The notes beneath the pieces were generated by a model that ran no database searches, had not been told where the DNA came from, and worked only from the letters and a program-made list of their open reading frames with translations. A program made the position numbers and the translations under genes. A stretch of DNA of 64,000 nucleotides from UBA1756 sp045222555 (lineage in GTDB: Bacteria > Bacteroidota > Bacteroidia > Bacteroidales > WCHB1-69), in assembly GCA_045222555.1 (NCBI GenBank), contig JBGUYY010000072.1, positions 372,001-436,000 on the forward strand, in the 5' to 3' direction. This document shows positions 52,392 to 59,897 of this stretch, in pieces. Position 1 is the stretch's first letter, and each line of letters begins with the position of its first letter.

Positions 52392-53995
52392 TACTTGTCC
52401 CACGTCCATTTCTTGTTCAGTTTGAACTTCTCGATGGTGTAGGTTTTCTTTCCGCTCATGCCGAAGTAGATGTCCTCGCCGTCCACCAACCACACATCAT
52501 GGAAGGTCTGTCCTGCCTTGTTGGGTAGCATGATGACCTTCTTGTCGGTGCTGTAGTCCATGCGTGCCACCACCAGACAGTTTTTGTCGGGGGTCTCCAT
52601 TTCAGCGGAGTTCCAATCGTTGTTGTCCTCTTCGTAGTTCGACAGGAGGTCGGTGTAGATGACGAAGATTTCGCTGCCCTTCACTACCGGCACGTAACCG
52701 ATGCCGAGGTTGTAGAAGGTGGGTGCCTTTGGACGGGCAGTTTTCTCTTCCAGGCGGAAGGCGGCGATGCGTTCACCGTCGTCGTGGGTGGTCACAATGT
52801 CGGCTGCCTGTGCGCTGGTGTGCTTGTTCACCTTGATACATCCGAGGTCGGTGCCGTTGAGGGTGAAGCGGTTGCAGTAGATGTCGTTGGTATGGTGGCG
52901 GTAGGCTGTTGCCCCCTTGTCACTGTGCTGTATGCTGGCATACTGCTCACCGAGCATGGCCACAATGTGGTCGGGCATTTCAAACAGGTAGTCGCATTTG
53001 ACGTAGTAGTCGCCGTCGCTGAGGTTGTAGTACTCGTTGCCTTGCGTGCGGTCGAAGGGAGCGTGCGATTTCTCGGTGATACGCAGCGGCTCGTCTTTCA
53101 CTACGTATGTAAAGTAGCCTGTGGTGTTGCTCTGCTGTGTTTCGTCATAGTAGCCGCCGATGAAAAGGTCCTTGTTCGCCAAACGGAGCATCTTCATTGA
53201 GTTCACGAAGCCGAAGTCGAGGGTTTCGGTGATGGAGGTGAGGTTGCCGCGGGTGCAGCTGAAGAGCTGTAGGGTGGGGTTCTGCACGGTGGCGTTCTTG
53301 CCCTTGGTGGCATACACCAACAGCAGCAGCTCGCCCTTGTCACTCAGCTCAATGTCCTGAATGGAAAATTTGTTGCCGGCGATGGTGGGCAGGAACTTGT
53401 CGTACCAGATCTCCTTGCCGGTGTTGTCGTAGATGTAGCAGTAGAAGTAGGGGGCTTGGTTGCGGTCGTTAGGGGCGATGAAAATGATGGCGTATTTGGA
53501 GTCATCGGGCGACACCGCCACATATTTCAGAATCTCGCCGCGACCTTCCAAGTCCAGCGAAAGACGGTTCTCGGGAGTTACAACACGCACTCCATCAACA
53601 CTTTTCTTCATCGGATAATGGGCCACTGAGTAGTCGAACGACTTTTTCTCGGCATTGTAGCGGTAGTAGTAGCCATACAGTTCGGTGCCGATGGCGCGGG
53701 TGTAGAGGTGGTGGTAGCCTGTCGGCAATTGGATGTCCTCCTCGAAGGCTGTTCCTGTGGTCTTGTTGTAGGTTACCAGACCCTGATATTGCAGTTTAAC
53801 ATTCGGACTGTAGGTCTCCAGATAGAACAGCGCGCTCTTGTCGCTGTTGCGGATCAGGGATTGGGTGGAGAGAGCCGCCGAACACTTCGGAACAACAGCG
53901 CCGCCGCCCTCGGTGAGGGGAGTCTGGGCTTTGCAAGGAACGGAAAGGGTTGATGTAAGTATAAGAATGATAGAGAGTAACAATGTTCTTTTCAT
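52391..53995 (-). CDS. Unrecognised exported protein, probably beta-propeller-like
   Basis: About 534 residues with a signal peptide (MKRTLLLSIILILTSTLSVPCKAQ), so periplasmic or outer. No family is recognised. The sequence alternates short strands (EILKYVAVSPDDSKYAIIFI, FSIQDIELSDKGELLLLVYATKG, MLRLANKDLFIGGYYDE) in a way suggesting six or seven repeats of a beta-propeller, each with a GxL or D-x-G turn. ATG 54004 is an alternative start three codons upstream. A -7 box lies at 54056-54063. A short AT-rich repeat separates it from ispH. Confidence 0.7.
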   Translation of the reverse strand: MKRTLLLSIILILTSTLSVPCKAQTPLTEGGGAVVPKCSAALSTQSLIRNSDKSALFYLETYSPNVKLQYQGLVTYNKTTGTAFEEDIQLPTGYHHLYTRAIGTELYGYYYRYNAEKKSFDYSVAHYPMKKSVDGVRVVTPENRLSLDLEGRGEILKYVAVSPDDSKYAIIFIAPNDRNQAPYFYCYIYDNTGKEIWYDKFLPTIAGNKFSIQDIELSDKGELLLLVYATKGKNATVQNPTLQLFSCTRGNLTSITETLDFGFVNSMKMLRLANKDLFIGGYYDETQQSNTTGYFTYVVKDEPLRITEKSHAPFDRTQGNEYYNLSDGDYYVKCDYLFEMPDHIVAMLGEQYASIQHSDKGATAYRHHTNDIYCNRFTLNGTDLGCIKVNKHTSAQAADIVTTHDDGERIAAFRLEEKTARPKAPTFYNLGIGYVPVVKGSEIFVIYTDLLSNYEEDNNDWNSAEMETPDKNCLVVARMDYSTDKKVIMLPNKAGQTFHDVWLVDGEDIYFGMSGKKTYTIEKFKLNKKWTWDK

Positions 53996-54055
53996 AATCT
54001 CCATTTTTATTTCAATAAAATTTTACGCCAAATTATCATTTTGAAAAAAATCGTG

Positions 54056-54063
54056 CAAATTTA
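54056..54063 (-). promoter_or_regulatory. -7 promoter box of the exported protein gene
   Basis: The minus strand reads TAAATTTG, matching TAnnTTTG, about 52 bases before the start codon at 54004 (60 before 53995). Confidence 0.45.
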
Positions 54064-54124
54064 TAAAAAAATCTGACACTATTCTTTGTTTTTTTTGACA
54101 TTTTTTAAATGAAAAACAGAGATG

Positions 54125-54154
54125 AAAAAACGGCCACCCGCAATAGATGGCCGT
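54125..54154 (-). terminator. Intrinsic terminator of the DUF4190-like gene
   Basis: A stem ACGGCCA/TGGCCGT (54148-54154 with 54130-54136) is followed by TTTTTT on the minus strand, 28 bases after the stop at 54183. Confidence 0.85.
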
Positions 54155-54182
54155 TAGTATGGATTTTGTATTTTTTGAAATC

Positions 54183-54698
54183 CTATTTGTCGAGGAAGTT
54201 GAGGAAATCTATAAAGTCCTCGTTGAAGATGTCGCTGAGGCCGTAGCCGAAGGAGTACCAGATGATGGCGATGATAAACAGTACGAGAGAGGACAAAATC
54301 AGACCGGCAATGGGGAAAGCCTTGCGGCAGTTTTTGCGGAAAATGCCCACCAGCGATAGGGTAAGGCCGAGTACGCCAAGGATGAAACGTACATAGGGAA
54401 ACCAAAACAGCACGATGCCGATGACACTCAGCACGAATCCCGTTCCTCCTATGTGATTTCTTCTGAGGCGTTCGGGTCTCTGGCAGGGTACCTGCTGGTA
54501 GGGCTGCTGATAGGGCTGCTGGTAAGGCTGCTGGTAAGGCTGCTGGTACTGCGGCGGATAAGGCTGCTGTTGGTATTGCTGATAGGGCTGTCCTTCAGGC
54601 TGTTGCGGAGCCTGCTCTTGAGCGGGCATCTCAGGGGTGGGCTGGGTGGCTTCGTTTTGCACCTCTTGGTTTTGGTTGAGATTTTCTTCCATAATCAT
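54183..54698 (-). CDS. Small membrane protein with Gln/Pro/Tyr-rich tail (DUF4190-like)
   Basis: A 171-residue protein without a signal peptide. Residues 1-80 are a cytoplasmic low-complexity tail with Pro/Gln repeats, including tandem PYQQ units encoded by a 12-base direct repeat (about 54480-54555). The rest has three or four hydrophobic helices (about residues 86-106, 108-122, 125-150) with the family-like TGFVLSVIGIVLFWFPYVRFILGVLGL. ATG 54692 (MEENLNQ) is an alternative start. A TAnnTTTG box (TACTTTTG, 54756-54763) is upstream and a terminator follows, so it is single-gene. Confidence 0.8.
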   Translation of the reverse strand: MIMEENLNQNQEVQNEATQPTPEMPAQEQAPQQPEGQPYQQYQQQPYPPQYQQPYQQPYQQPYQQPYQQVPCQRPERLRRNHIGGTGFVLSVIGIVLFWFPYVRFILGVLGLTLSLVGIFRKNCRKAFPIAGLILSSLVLFIIAIIWYSFGYGLSDIFNEDFIDFLNFLDK

Positions 54699-54755
54699 AA
54701 ATTTTAAGGCCTACTCTATGGCGTTTTCGGCATCCCGCATTATTATTTAACGCTG

Positions 54756-54763
54756 CAAAAGTA
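54756..54763 (-). promoter_or_regulatory. -7 promoter box of the DUF4190-like gene
   Basis: The minus strand reads TACTTTTG followed by C, a perfect TAnnTTTG, 57 bases ahead of the ATG at 54698. Confidence 0.5.
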
Positions 54764-54780
54764 TGATTATTTTTGATAGT

Positions 54781-55689
54781 TCAGATTTTTTTCTTGAATT
54801 GTGCCTGCACGTACCACACACCTGCCACGGCCATCACCGCACCGATGATTTTCAGGGGCGGGAACGGTTCGCCTAATACGAAAAAGGCAAAGAGCCCCGT
54901 CACCACGGGAATCAGGTTGGTGAAGGTGTTGGCACGGCCCAGTCCGATGCGCTGCAAAGCCGTGATATAGAAGGTGTAGGCAAGTGCCGAGCAGAAGACG
55001 GCCAGCAGGATGACATCCCGGAGTACGGTGGGGTTGGCAAGCATGGCGAACTGTTGGTGCAGATTGTCGGTGCCATGTACGAGCAGCATCACCGGCAGGA
55101 TGAAAAGTAGTCCGAAGGTGTTCTGCCAGGTGACGATGAAGATGGGATTGTAGCGGTCGGAGATTTTTTTCAGGAAGAAGCTGTAGCCCACGGCGGTGCC
55201 TACTGCGCCAAAGGCAAGTATAATGCCGAGCGGGTTGAAGTTGATGTCGCCGAATTCGGGCAGCAGCATCACGATGATGCCGGCGACCGACACGACTACG
55301 CCTGCCATGTTGAGCCATGAGAGGCTCTCCTTGAAGTAGAAATAGGAGAGTAGTACGGTGAAGATGGGGATGGTGGCGATGATGACCGACACGATGGTGG
55401 GGTCGGTGTATTGGATGCTATAGGTTTCGAAGATGAAGTAGAGGAATGGCTCGAAAAGACTGAGCATCAGCAGGTACAGCCAGTCCTTGCCGGGTATTTT
55501 GCGCAGCGGCTGATGAAAGAACAGGCGGCACACCACAGCTTGCAGAGCGGTAGCGATGAACAGCCGCAAAAACAGGATGACGATGGGTTCGAGATGGGCA
55601 AGCAGCGATTTGGTAAAGACAAACGACACGCCCCAGAAGCCTACGGCAATAAGGATGAGAATGTAATACAGGTGTGTGCGTGCTTTCAT
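54781..55689 (-). CDS. DMT-family (EamA) transporter
   Basis: A 302-residue inner-membrane protein with about ten helices in two EamA repeats (roughly residues 8-140 and 150-295), with family traits FWGVSFVFTKSLLA at the start of the first repeat and TFYITALQRIGLGRANTFTNLIPVVTGLFAFFVLGE in the second. Drug/metabolite exporters of this class move amino acids or small metabolites; the substrate is not predictable. It starts 14 bases before the SecG terminator region and is on the same strand, with no promoter box recognised. Confidence 0.92.
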   Translation of the reverse strand: MKARTHLYYILILIAVGFWGVSFVFTKSLLAHLEPIVILFLRLFIATALQAVVCRLFFHQPLRKIPGKDWLYLLMLSLFEPFLYFIFETYSIQYTDPTIVSVIIATIPIFTVLLSYFYFKESLSWLNMAGVVVSVAGIIVMLLPEFGDINFNPLGIILAFGAVGTAVGYSFFLKKISDRYNPIFIVTWQNTFGLLFILPVMLLVHGTDNLHQQFAMLANPTVLRDVILLAVFCSALAYTFYITALQRIGLGRANTFTNLIPVVTGLFAFFVLGEPFPPLKIIGAVMAVAGVWYVQAQFKKKI

Positions 55690-55707
55690 GGGTTGCCCTC
55701 AAATGAA

Positions 55708-55733
55708 AAAGAGAGGATGCTGGTCCTCTCTTT
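55708..55733 (-). terminator. Intrinsic terminator of secG
   Basis: A perfect 10-bp stem AAAGAGAGGA/TCCTCTCTTT (55724-55733 with 55708-55717) with a T-run on the minus strand, 22 bases after the secG stop. Confidence 0.82.
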
Positions 55734-55755
55734 CCATATAATATAATATGGTAAA

Positions 55756-56043
55756 CTATTCTTCGTCGGTTTGCTCGGTCGGCTGTGCCTGCTGGTGGTT
55801 GGCGTTGTACTCGCTCTTGCAGATGAAAGCGGAGGCGAGACAGAGCACGAAAATCAAGCCAGCGAGCGACCAGGTGATGATTTCAACGATGTTGGTGGTT
55901 TTTCTCACACCCATAATCTGGTTGGAGCCGGCAAAGTTGGAGGCCAGACCGCCACCTTTGGATTCCTGGATAAGGACGAAAAATCCCAATGCTATGCTGA
56001 TAATGATGATAAAGACTGCTAAAACAATTAAAAATGAGGTCAT
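55756..56043 (-). CDS. secG: Preprotein translocase subunit SecG
   Basis: A 95-residue inner-membrane subunit of the SecYEG channel. Two helices (about residues 3-25 and 58-77) flank the conserved ESKGGGLASNFAGSNQIMGVRK loop. The acidic, Gln-rich tail (QPTEQTDEE) is common in Bacteroidetes. It lies at the end of a sigma-54 regulator-lptE-TPR-secG group and is followed by a terminator. Confidence 0.93.
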   Translation of the reverse strand: MTSFLIVLAVFIIIISIALGFFVLIQESKGGGLASNFAGSNQIMGVRKTTNIVEIITWSLAGLIFVLCLASAFICKSEYNANHQQAQPTEQTDEE

Positions 56044-56061
56044 TGTGTGGTTATTTTGGTG

Positions 56062-56604
56062 TTAATTTTTTCTATTTTTGATTTCCTGAATTTGGGCTGC
56101 AAAATAACAACTTTTTTCTGGAAAATGCAAGCATAATTTTTTATAAATTTTTATGGCCTTTCCAGGGTACCCTTGTGCAAGGTAAAGCTTTGCTAATGTT
56201 TCACTTACAATCTCGGGATTCTCCACCAGACTGGGTTTGCTGTAGTTGATATTGCCATCATGCTTTTCGGGGTCGAACTGAATTTTCGGGGTTTCTTCCG
56301 AAAATTCTGCAATCAGCTGCGTGATAAGCGAGTCCTGATCCACGTCGGCGGGACGGGCGTGGGTTTCTGGGGCGGGGGAGGGCTGCTGGGACTGTGGCTC
56401 CTTAAGGGAGATTTCAGCGAAGCGTGTGCGGTCGGCAACATAGAGCAACAGCCGTGCCCGCTCGCTGGCCGTTGTCCCCGGACGGAGTGCCGACAGCATT
56501 TTCAGGTACAGTACCGCGGAGAGCGATGAGGCGGGATATTCCTCGCACTGCTGTTTCAACAGAGCAAGGCTCTCTTCGCTGACGGGATATGGGTTCGTAT
56601 TCAT
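56062..56604 (-). CDS. Hypothetical protein with TPR-like C-terminus
   Basis: A 180-residue cytoplasmic protein starting at ATG 56604 (an earlier in-frame start would overlap lptE). The C-terminal 45 residues (VSETLAKLYLAQGYPGKAIKIYKKLCLHFPEKS) form a tetratricopeptide-like helix pair. The middle is Pro/Ser/Gln-rich and likely disordered. This gene type is found between lptE and secG in other Bacteroidetes. Function is unknown. The stop is 18 bases ahead of secG. Confidence 0.8.
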   Translation of the reverse strand: MNTNPYPVSEESLALLKQQCEEYPASSLSAVLYLKMLSALRPGTTASERARLLLYVADRTRFAEISLKEPQSQQPSPAPETHARPADVDQDSLITQLIAEFSEETPKIQFDPEKHDGNINYSKPSLVENPEIVSETLAKLYLAQGYPGKAIKIYKKLCLHFPEKSCYFAAQIQEIKNRKN

Positions 56605-56614
56605 AAATGATGGA

Positions 56615-57145
56615 TTACCAATTGACAAAAGCTTTGTTGAAGATATCTTCGGTGAGGGCTTCGTTGATTTGCTCAACCAAAGCGCTTTCGATGGAGGTGA
56701 AGTTCTGGGTGCTGGAATAGTCTGCGTAGCGGGAGAAAGACTGCTCAAAGTTCTGTGTCTCGTCGAATTTGTTGGTGAAAGATACGCTCACGGTGATGGT
56801 GAGTCGGTTCATGGCAGCGGTTTCATCGCCTTGGATGGCGACGGGCCGGATGGAGTAGCCGGTGATGGATCCTTCGAGGCTATAGTCGCCGTTGTGTTTA
56901 TTGTCCACGATAGTCAGCGGGGTCTGTGATTGTATTCTGTCTTTCAGCGCGTTGGTAAACTGCTGGCTGAGGGTGGGATTGACGAGGGTGGCGTTGTTGC
57001 GAAAGGTCTGGATGTAAACGGTCTTGGCACGTGCGTCGATGCTGCTGCCGGTAAGCGACACCGACATGCGGCAACCGGCGGGGATCAGGCAGCCAGCGGC
57101 AAGGAGCAGCAGGACGAAGATGTGACGAAGTTTTTTACAATCCAT
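56615..57145 (-). CDS. lptE: LptE-like lipopolysaccharide assembly lipoprotein
   Basis: A 176-residue lipoprotein of the Bacteroidetes LptE family that plugs LptD at the outer membrane during LPS insertion. Signal peptide with lipobox PAGC near residue 25 (LIPAGC), then the conserved ARAKTVYIQTFRNNATLVNPTLSQQFTNALKDRI and DGDYSLEGSITGYSIRPVA-like strands, with two-layer alpha/beta fold. The start ATG overlaps the end of the sigma-54 regulator gene by 11 bases, so translation is coupled. Confidence 0.88.
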   Translation of the reverse strand: MDCKKLRHIFVLLLLAAGCLIPAGCRMSVSLTGSSIDARAKTVYIQTFRNNATLVNPTLSQQFTNALKDRIQSQTPLTIVDNKHNGDYSLEGSITGYSIRPVAIQGDETAAMNRLTITVSVSFTNKFDETQNFEQSFSRYADYSSTQNFTSIESALVEQINEALTEDIFNKAFVNW

Positions 57146-58352
57146 ACTTCATGATTTTACGGTAAAGGGTGCGTTCCGATATGCCGAGTTCCTGGGCGGC
57201 AGCGCGGCGCTTGCCGTTGTGTTTTTTTAAAGTAGCGATGATCTTCTCCTTGGTGGCTTCGGCAATGGTTTCATTCTCAGTCTCATCATCGGGGACGATG
57301 GTGGGGGTTATAAATTCAGGCTCTTCTATGTGCTCTTCCGATTTGTTTTCTATCTTTTTGTCTGTCAGTAGATTGATGGGAGATGAGGCGGAGGGTTGTG
57401 TATGGCTTCCGCTTTGGCGGATGATGATTTCTTTGAAAAGTTGTTTGAGAAAATCCACTTCTCCGCGGAGCTGGTGCAGTTCCTGAAGAATGGCGTCGTG
57501 GTCGTAGTCGTAGTTGCGCTCATGGGAAGCGGGCACCACAGCCACGTTGAATTTCATGGCGGGGGTGTCGGCCAGCGATTTTTCAAGAATGTCGCGAGTG
57601 ATCTTGCGGGTGGGTTCTATGAGGGAGAGGCGTTCCACCAAGTGTTTGAGCTGCCGTATGTTTCCAGGCCACGGGTAGTTTTCGAGGAATTCTTCGGCAT
57701 CGGGGGTGAGTGAGATTTCTGGTACGTGGAACTGCTCGGAGGCGTTGTCGGCGAAGTAGGTGAAGAGGGGCAGAATGTCCTCTTTGCGTTCGCGGAGGGC
57801 GGGTAGGTAGATGGGGATGGTGCTGATGCGGAAGTAGAGGTCGGTGCGGAATTTGCCGCGTGCCACCAGATCCATCAGGTCGGCGTTGGTGGCGGCGATG
57901 ATGCGCACGTCGGTGGTGCGCACGGTGGAGGATCCTACGCGCAGGTACTGGCCGGTCTCCAGCACGCGCAGCAGGCGGGTTTGTGTGCCGAGCGGCATTT
58001 CGCCCACCTCGTCCAGAAAGAGGGTGCCGCCATTGGTGGTTTCGAAATAGCCCATGCGAACATCGGCCGCACCGGTAAATGATCCTTTTTCATGCCCGAA
58101 CAGCTCTGAATCGATGGTGCCCTCCGGAATGGAGCCGCAGTTGATGGTGATGAAGGGGCTGTGCTTGCGCTTGCTGTTCTCTTGAATGATGCGGGCAATG
58201 TTTTCCTTGCCCACGCCATTTTCACCAGCAATCAAAACAGACTCATCGGTGGGCGCCACACGGAGAGCCGTCTCAATGGCCTGGTCCAGCAGCGGCGAAA
58301 AGCCTACAATGCCATGCTTTCTTTTAATATCATTTATCGTTTTTTCAGGCAT
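57135..58352 (-). CDS. Sigma-54-dependent transcriptional regulator
   Basis: A 405-residue NtrC-class activator without a receiver domain. The AAA+ domain starts near residue 15: Walker A GENGVGKE at 43-50, the sigma-54 contact loop GSFTGA at 90-95 (the usual motif is GAFTGA), Walker B GGTLFLDEVGEM near 109-120, and the arginine-finger region. A long linker (about 250-360) precedes a Fis-type helix-turn-helix at 368-405 (KKHNGKRRAAAQELGISERTLYRKI). It is the first gene of the lptE-TPR-secG cluster. A TAnnTTTG box precedes it. Lacking a sensor domain, it may be constitutive or respond to the linker. Confidence 0.93.
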   Translation of the reverse strand: MPEKTINDIKRKHGIVGFSPLLDQAIETALRVAPTDESVLIAGENGVGKENIARIIQENSKRKHSPFITINCGSIPEGTIDSELFGHEKGSFTGAADVRMGYFETTNGGTLFLDEVGEMPLGTQTRLLRVLETGQYLRVGSSTVRTTDVRIIAATNADLMDLVARGKFRTDLYFRISTIPIYLPALRERKEDILPLFTYFADNASEQFHVPEISLTPDAEEFLENYPWPGNIRQLKHLVERLSLIEPTRKITRDILEKSLADTPAMKFNVAVVPASHERNYDYDHDAILQELHQLRGEVDFLKQLFKEIIIRQSGSHTQPSASSPINLLTDKKIENKSEEHIEEPEFITPTIVPDDETENETIAEATKEKIIATLKKHNGKRRAAAQELGISERTLYRKIMKYGL

Positions 58353-58379
58353 TATCCTTCATCCTAAAATTTGCGGCTG

Positions 58380-58387
58380 CAAACTTA
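58380..58387 (-). promoter_or_regulatory. -7 promoter box of the sigma-54 regulator
   Basis: The minus strand reads TAAGTTTG followed by C, a perfect TAnnTTTG, 27 bases ahead of the ATG at 58352. It is divergent from the box at 58401. Confidence 0.5.
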
Positions 58388-58400
58388 CAAAAAAAAATCG

Positions 58401-58408
58401 TATTTTTG
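58401..58408 (+). promoter_or_regulatory. -7 promoter box of the unknown membrane protein gene
   Basis: TATTTTTG followed by C, a perfect TAnnTTTG, 18 bases ahead of the ATG at 58427. A TTTG lies 27 bases upstream, too far for a standard -33. Confidence 0.5.
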
Positions 58409-58426
58409 CAGGCTAAATGTTCGCTA

Positions 58427-59200
58427 ATGGAAAATCAAGCCAGATTTCGGAGAATTATTCGCACCATTGCTTTCTTGTATATCGGGTATATCGTTTTGGG
58501 TGCGTTATTGTTGCTCCCAGTAGTTTCGAACAACACTTATTCTGTACGTTTGGGTGCAGATGAGTATTCCCGATTCACCATTAATTGGTTCAGTTGTTTT
58601 AATGAAATATTTTTCTTAACTCTTCTGACCTGTTTGTTCGTAGCAATAGTCCAACAATCAAGCACTCAGCGCTTTTGGAAAGCATCCTCGGCGCTGGCAT
58701 TTGTCAGTATTGGGCTGTCTCTCACCTGTAGCATAATCAGAATCATGAATTTCGTTTTTGCTACTCATTATACACATGCTTATTGGATTGTTCTTAGAGC
58801 TCTGCCCTTCTTTGTAAATATCGCTACTCTCCTCCTTATCATTGCTGTTATTTTGTTAATCATCAAGATGCCACATCATACATTGGGCTTCTTCGGAGGG
58901 CTTTCGTTTATCGTGTCCCAATTCATTTGTCTTCTCTTTTTCATCTTCCAATTTATTCTTTGGACTTTCTTGTTCAGAATCTCATTGTTAGATTCAGCTT
59001 TGTATAACACTCTCTTCACCATCGTTATACCATCTGTTTCTATCTTCCTTTTCCTTATAGTGAACATCAGCTTTCTTCTCTTCCTTTTCGGCTTGTCTGG
59101 ACTTCCGCTGTCAGCTTCCCGAAACTTGACTGGGCAGGGAGTGGGAGATGCAGATAATGTTGAAACACAAATATCCACAGACCATAATCAGGTGAATTGA
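58427..59200 (+). CDS. Unrecognised multi-pass membrane protein
   Basis: 257 residues with seven predicted transmembrane helices (about 13-33, 50-73, 82-105, 120-145, 148-168, 176-197 and 200-220), a short N-terminal tail and a hydrophilic Gly/Asp/Thr-rich C-terminus. No motif I know. An upstream TTG at 58406 is possible, but ATG 58427 fits the promoter box. AT-rich codons here contrast with neighbours, which may mark a recently acquired gene. It is in the same direction as ruvA, 82 bases upstream of it. Confidence 0.78.
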   Translation: MENQARFRRIIRTIAFLYIGYIVLGALLLLPVVSNNTYSVRLGADEYSRFTINWFSCFNEIFFLTLLTCLFVAIVQQSSTQRFWKASSALAFVSIGLSLTCSIIRIMNFVFATHYTHAYWIVLRALPFFVNIATLLLIIAVILLIIKMPHHTLGFFGGLSFIVSQFICLLFFIFQFILWTFLFRISLLDSALYNTLFTIVIPSVSIFLFLIVNISFLLFLFGLSGLPLSASRNLTGQGVGDADNVETQISTDHNQVN

Positions 59201-59282
59201 GGATTACACACCTCAACTCCGTAATGTTTCATATCCTTTTTTTAGTTTATTATCTTTTTTAATCTTTTTATCCTTTCATCTC

Positions 59283-59873
59283 ATGATCCACCATATTAAA
59301 GGCACTGTCATCGAAAAAAATCCCGCTTACGTCATCTTGGAGACGGCTGGCGGCGTGGGCTACTATATTCATATTTCGCTCAACACGTTCTCGCAGCTGA
59401 AGGACGAGCAGCAGGTAACGCTGCTCACCCATTATGTTGTCAAAGAGGATGCACAGCTCCTTTACGGCTTCCATTCGGAGGATGAAAGGTCGCTTTTTCG
59501 GTTACTTATCGGGGTGAACGGCATTGGTCCCAACACGGCTTGCCTTATTCTTTCCGCACTTTCGGTGCAGGATGTGGTGAACGCCATTGCCTCGCAGGAT
59601 CTTCGTACTATTCAGTCAGTCAAAGGGATAGGTGCAAAAACCGCCCAGCGTGTGGTGATGGAATTGAAGGATAAGGTGGCGAAGGGCTCTTTTGGGGTGC
59701 AAGATAAATTTTCATCCTCTTACAATAATAATAAAATGGAAGCGTTATCTGCTTTGGTCGCTTTGGGCTTTGCCAAAAATTTGGCGGAAAAAGTGCTGGA
59801 CGGAATTGTGAAGAGTGAGGGTTCAGAGTTGACTGTTGAAGAGTTGATCAAGAAAGCATTGAAATTGTTGTAA
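59283..59873 (+). CDS. ruvA: Holliday junction DNA helicase subunit RuvA
   Basis: A 196-residue protein that binds four-way junctions and loads RuvB. An N-terminal OB-fold (IHHIKGTVIEKNPAYVILETAGGVGYYIHIS) is followed by two helix-hairpin-helix motifs (LLIGVNGIGPNTACLILSAL at about residues 75-94 and IQSVKGIGAKTAQRVVMEL at about 112-130) and a C-terminal three-helix RuvB-contact domain (NKMEALSALVALGFAKNLAEKVLDGIV). No ruvB or ruvC is adjacent. It precedes sprA by 24 bases, the standard Bacteroidetes order. Confidence 0.97.
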   Translation: MIHHIKGTVIEKNPAYVILETAGGVGYYIHISLNTFSQLKDEQQVTLLTHYVVKEDAQLLYGFHSEDERSLFRLLIGVNGIGPNTACLILSALSVQDVVNAIASQDLRTIQSVKGIGAKTAQRVVMELKDKVAKGSFGVQDKFSSSYNNNKMEALSALVALGFAKNLAEKVLDGIVKSEGSELTVEELIKKALKLL

Positions 59874-59897
59874 TTTATCTAATCATCCATTAAAAAC

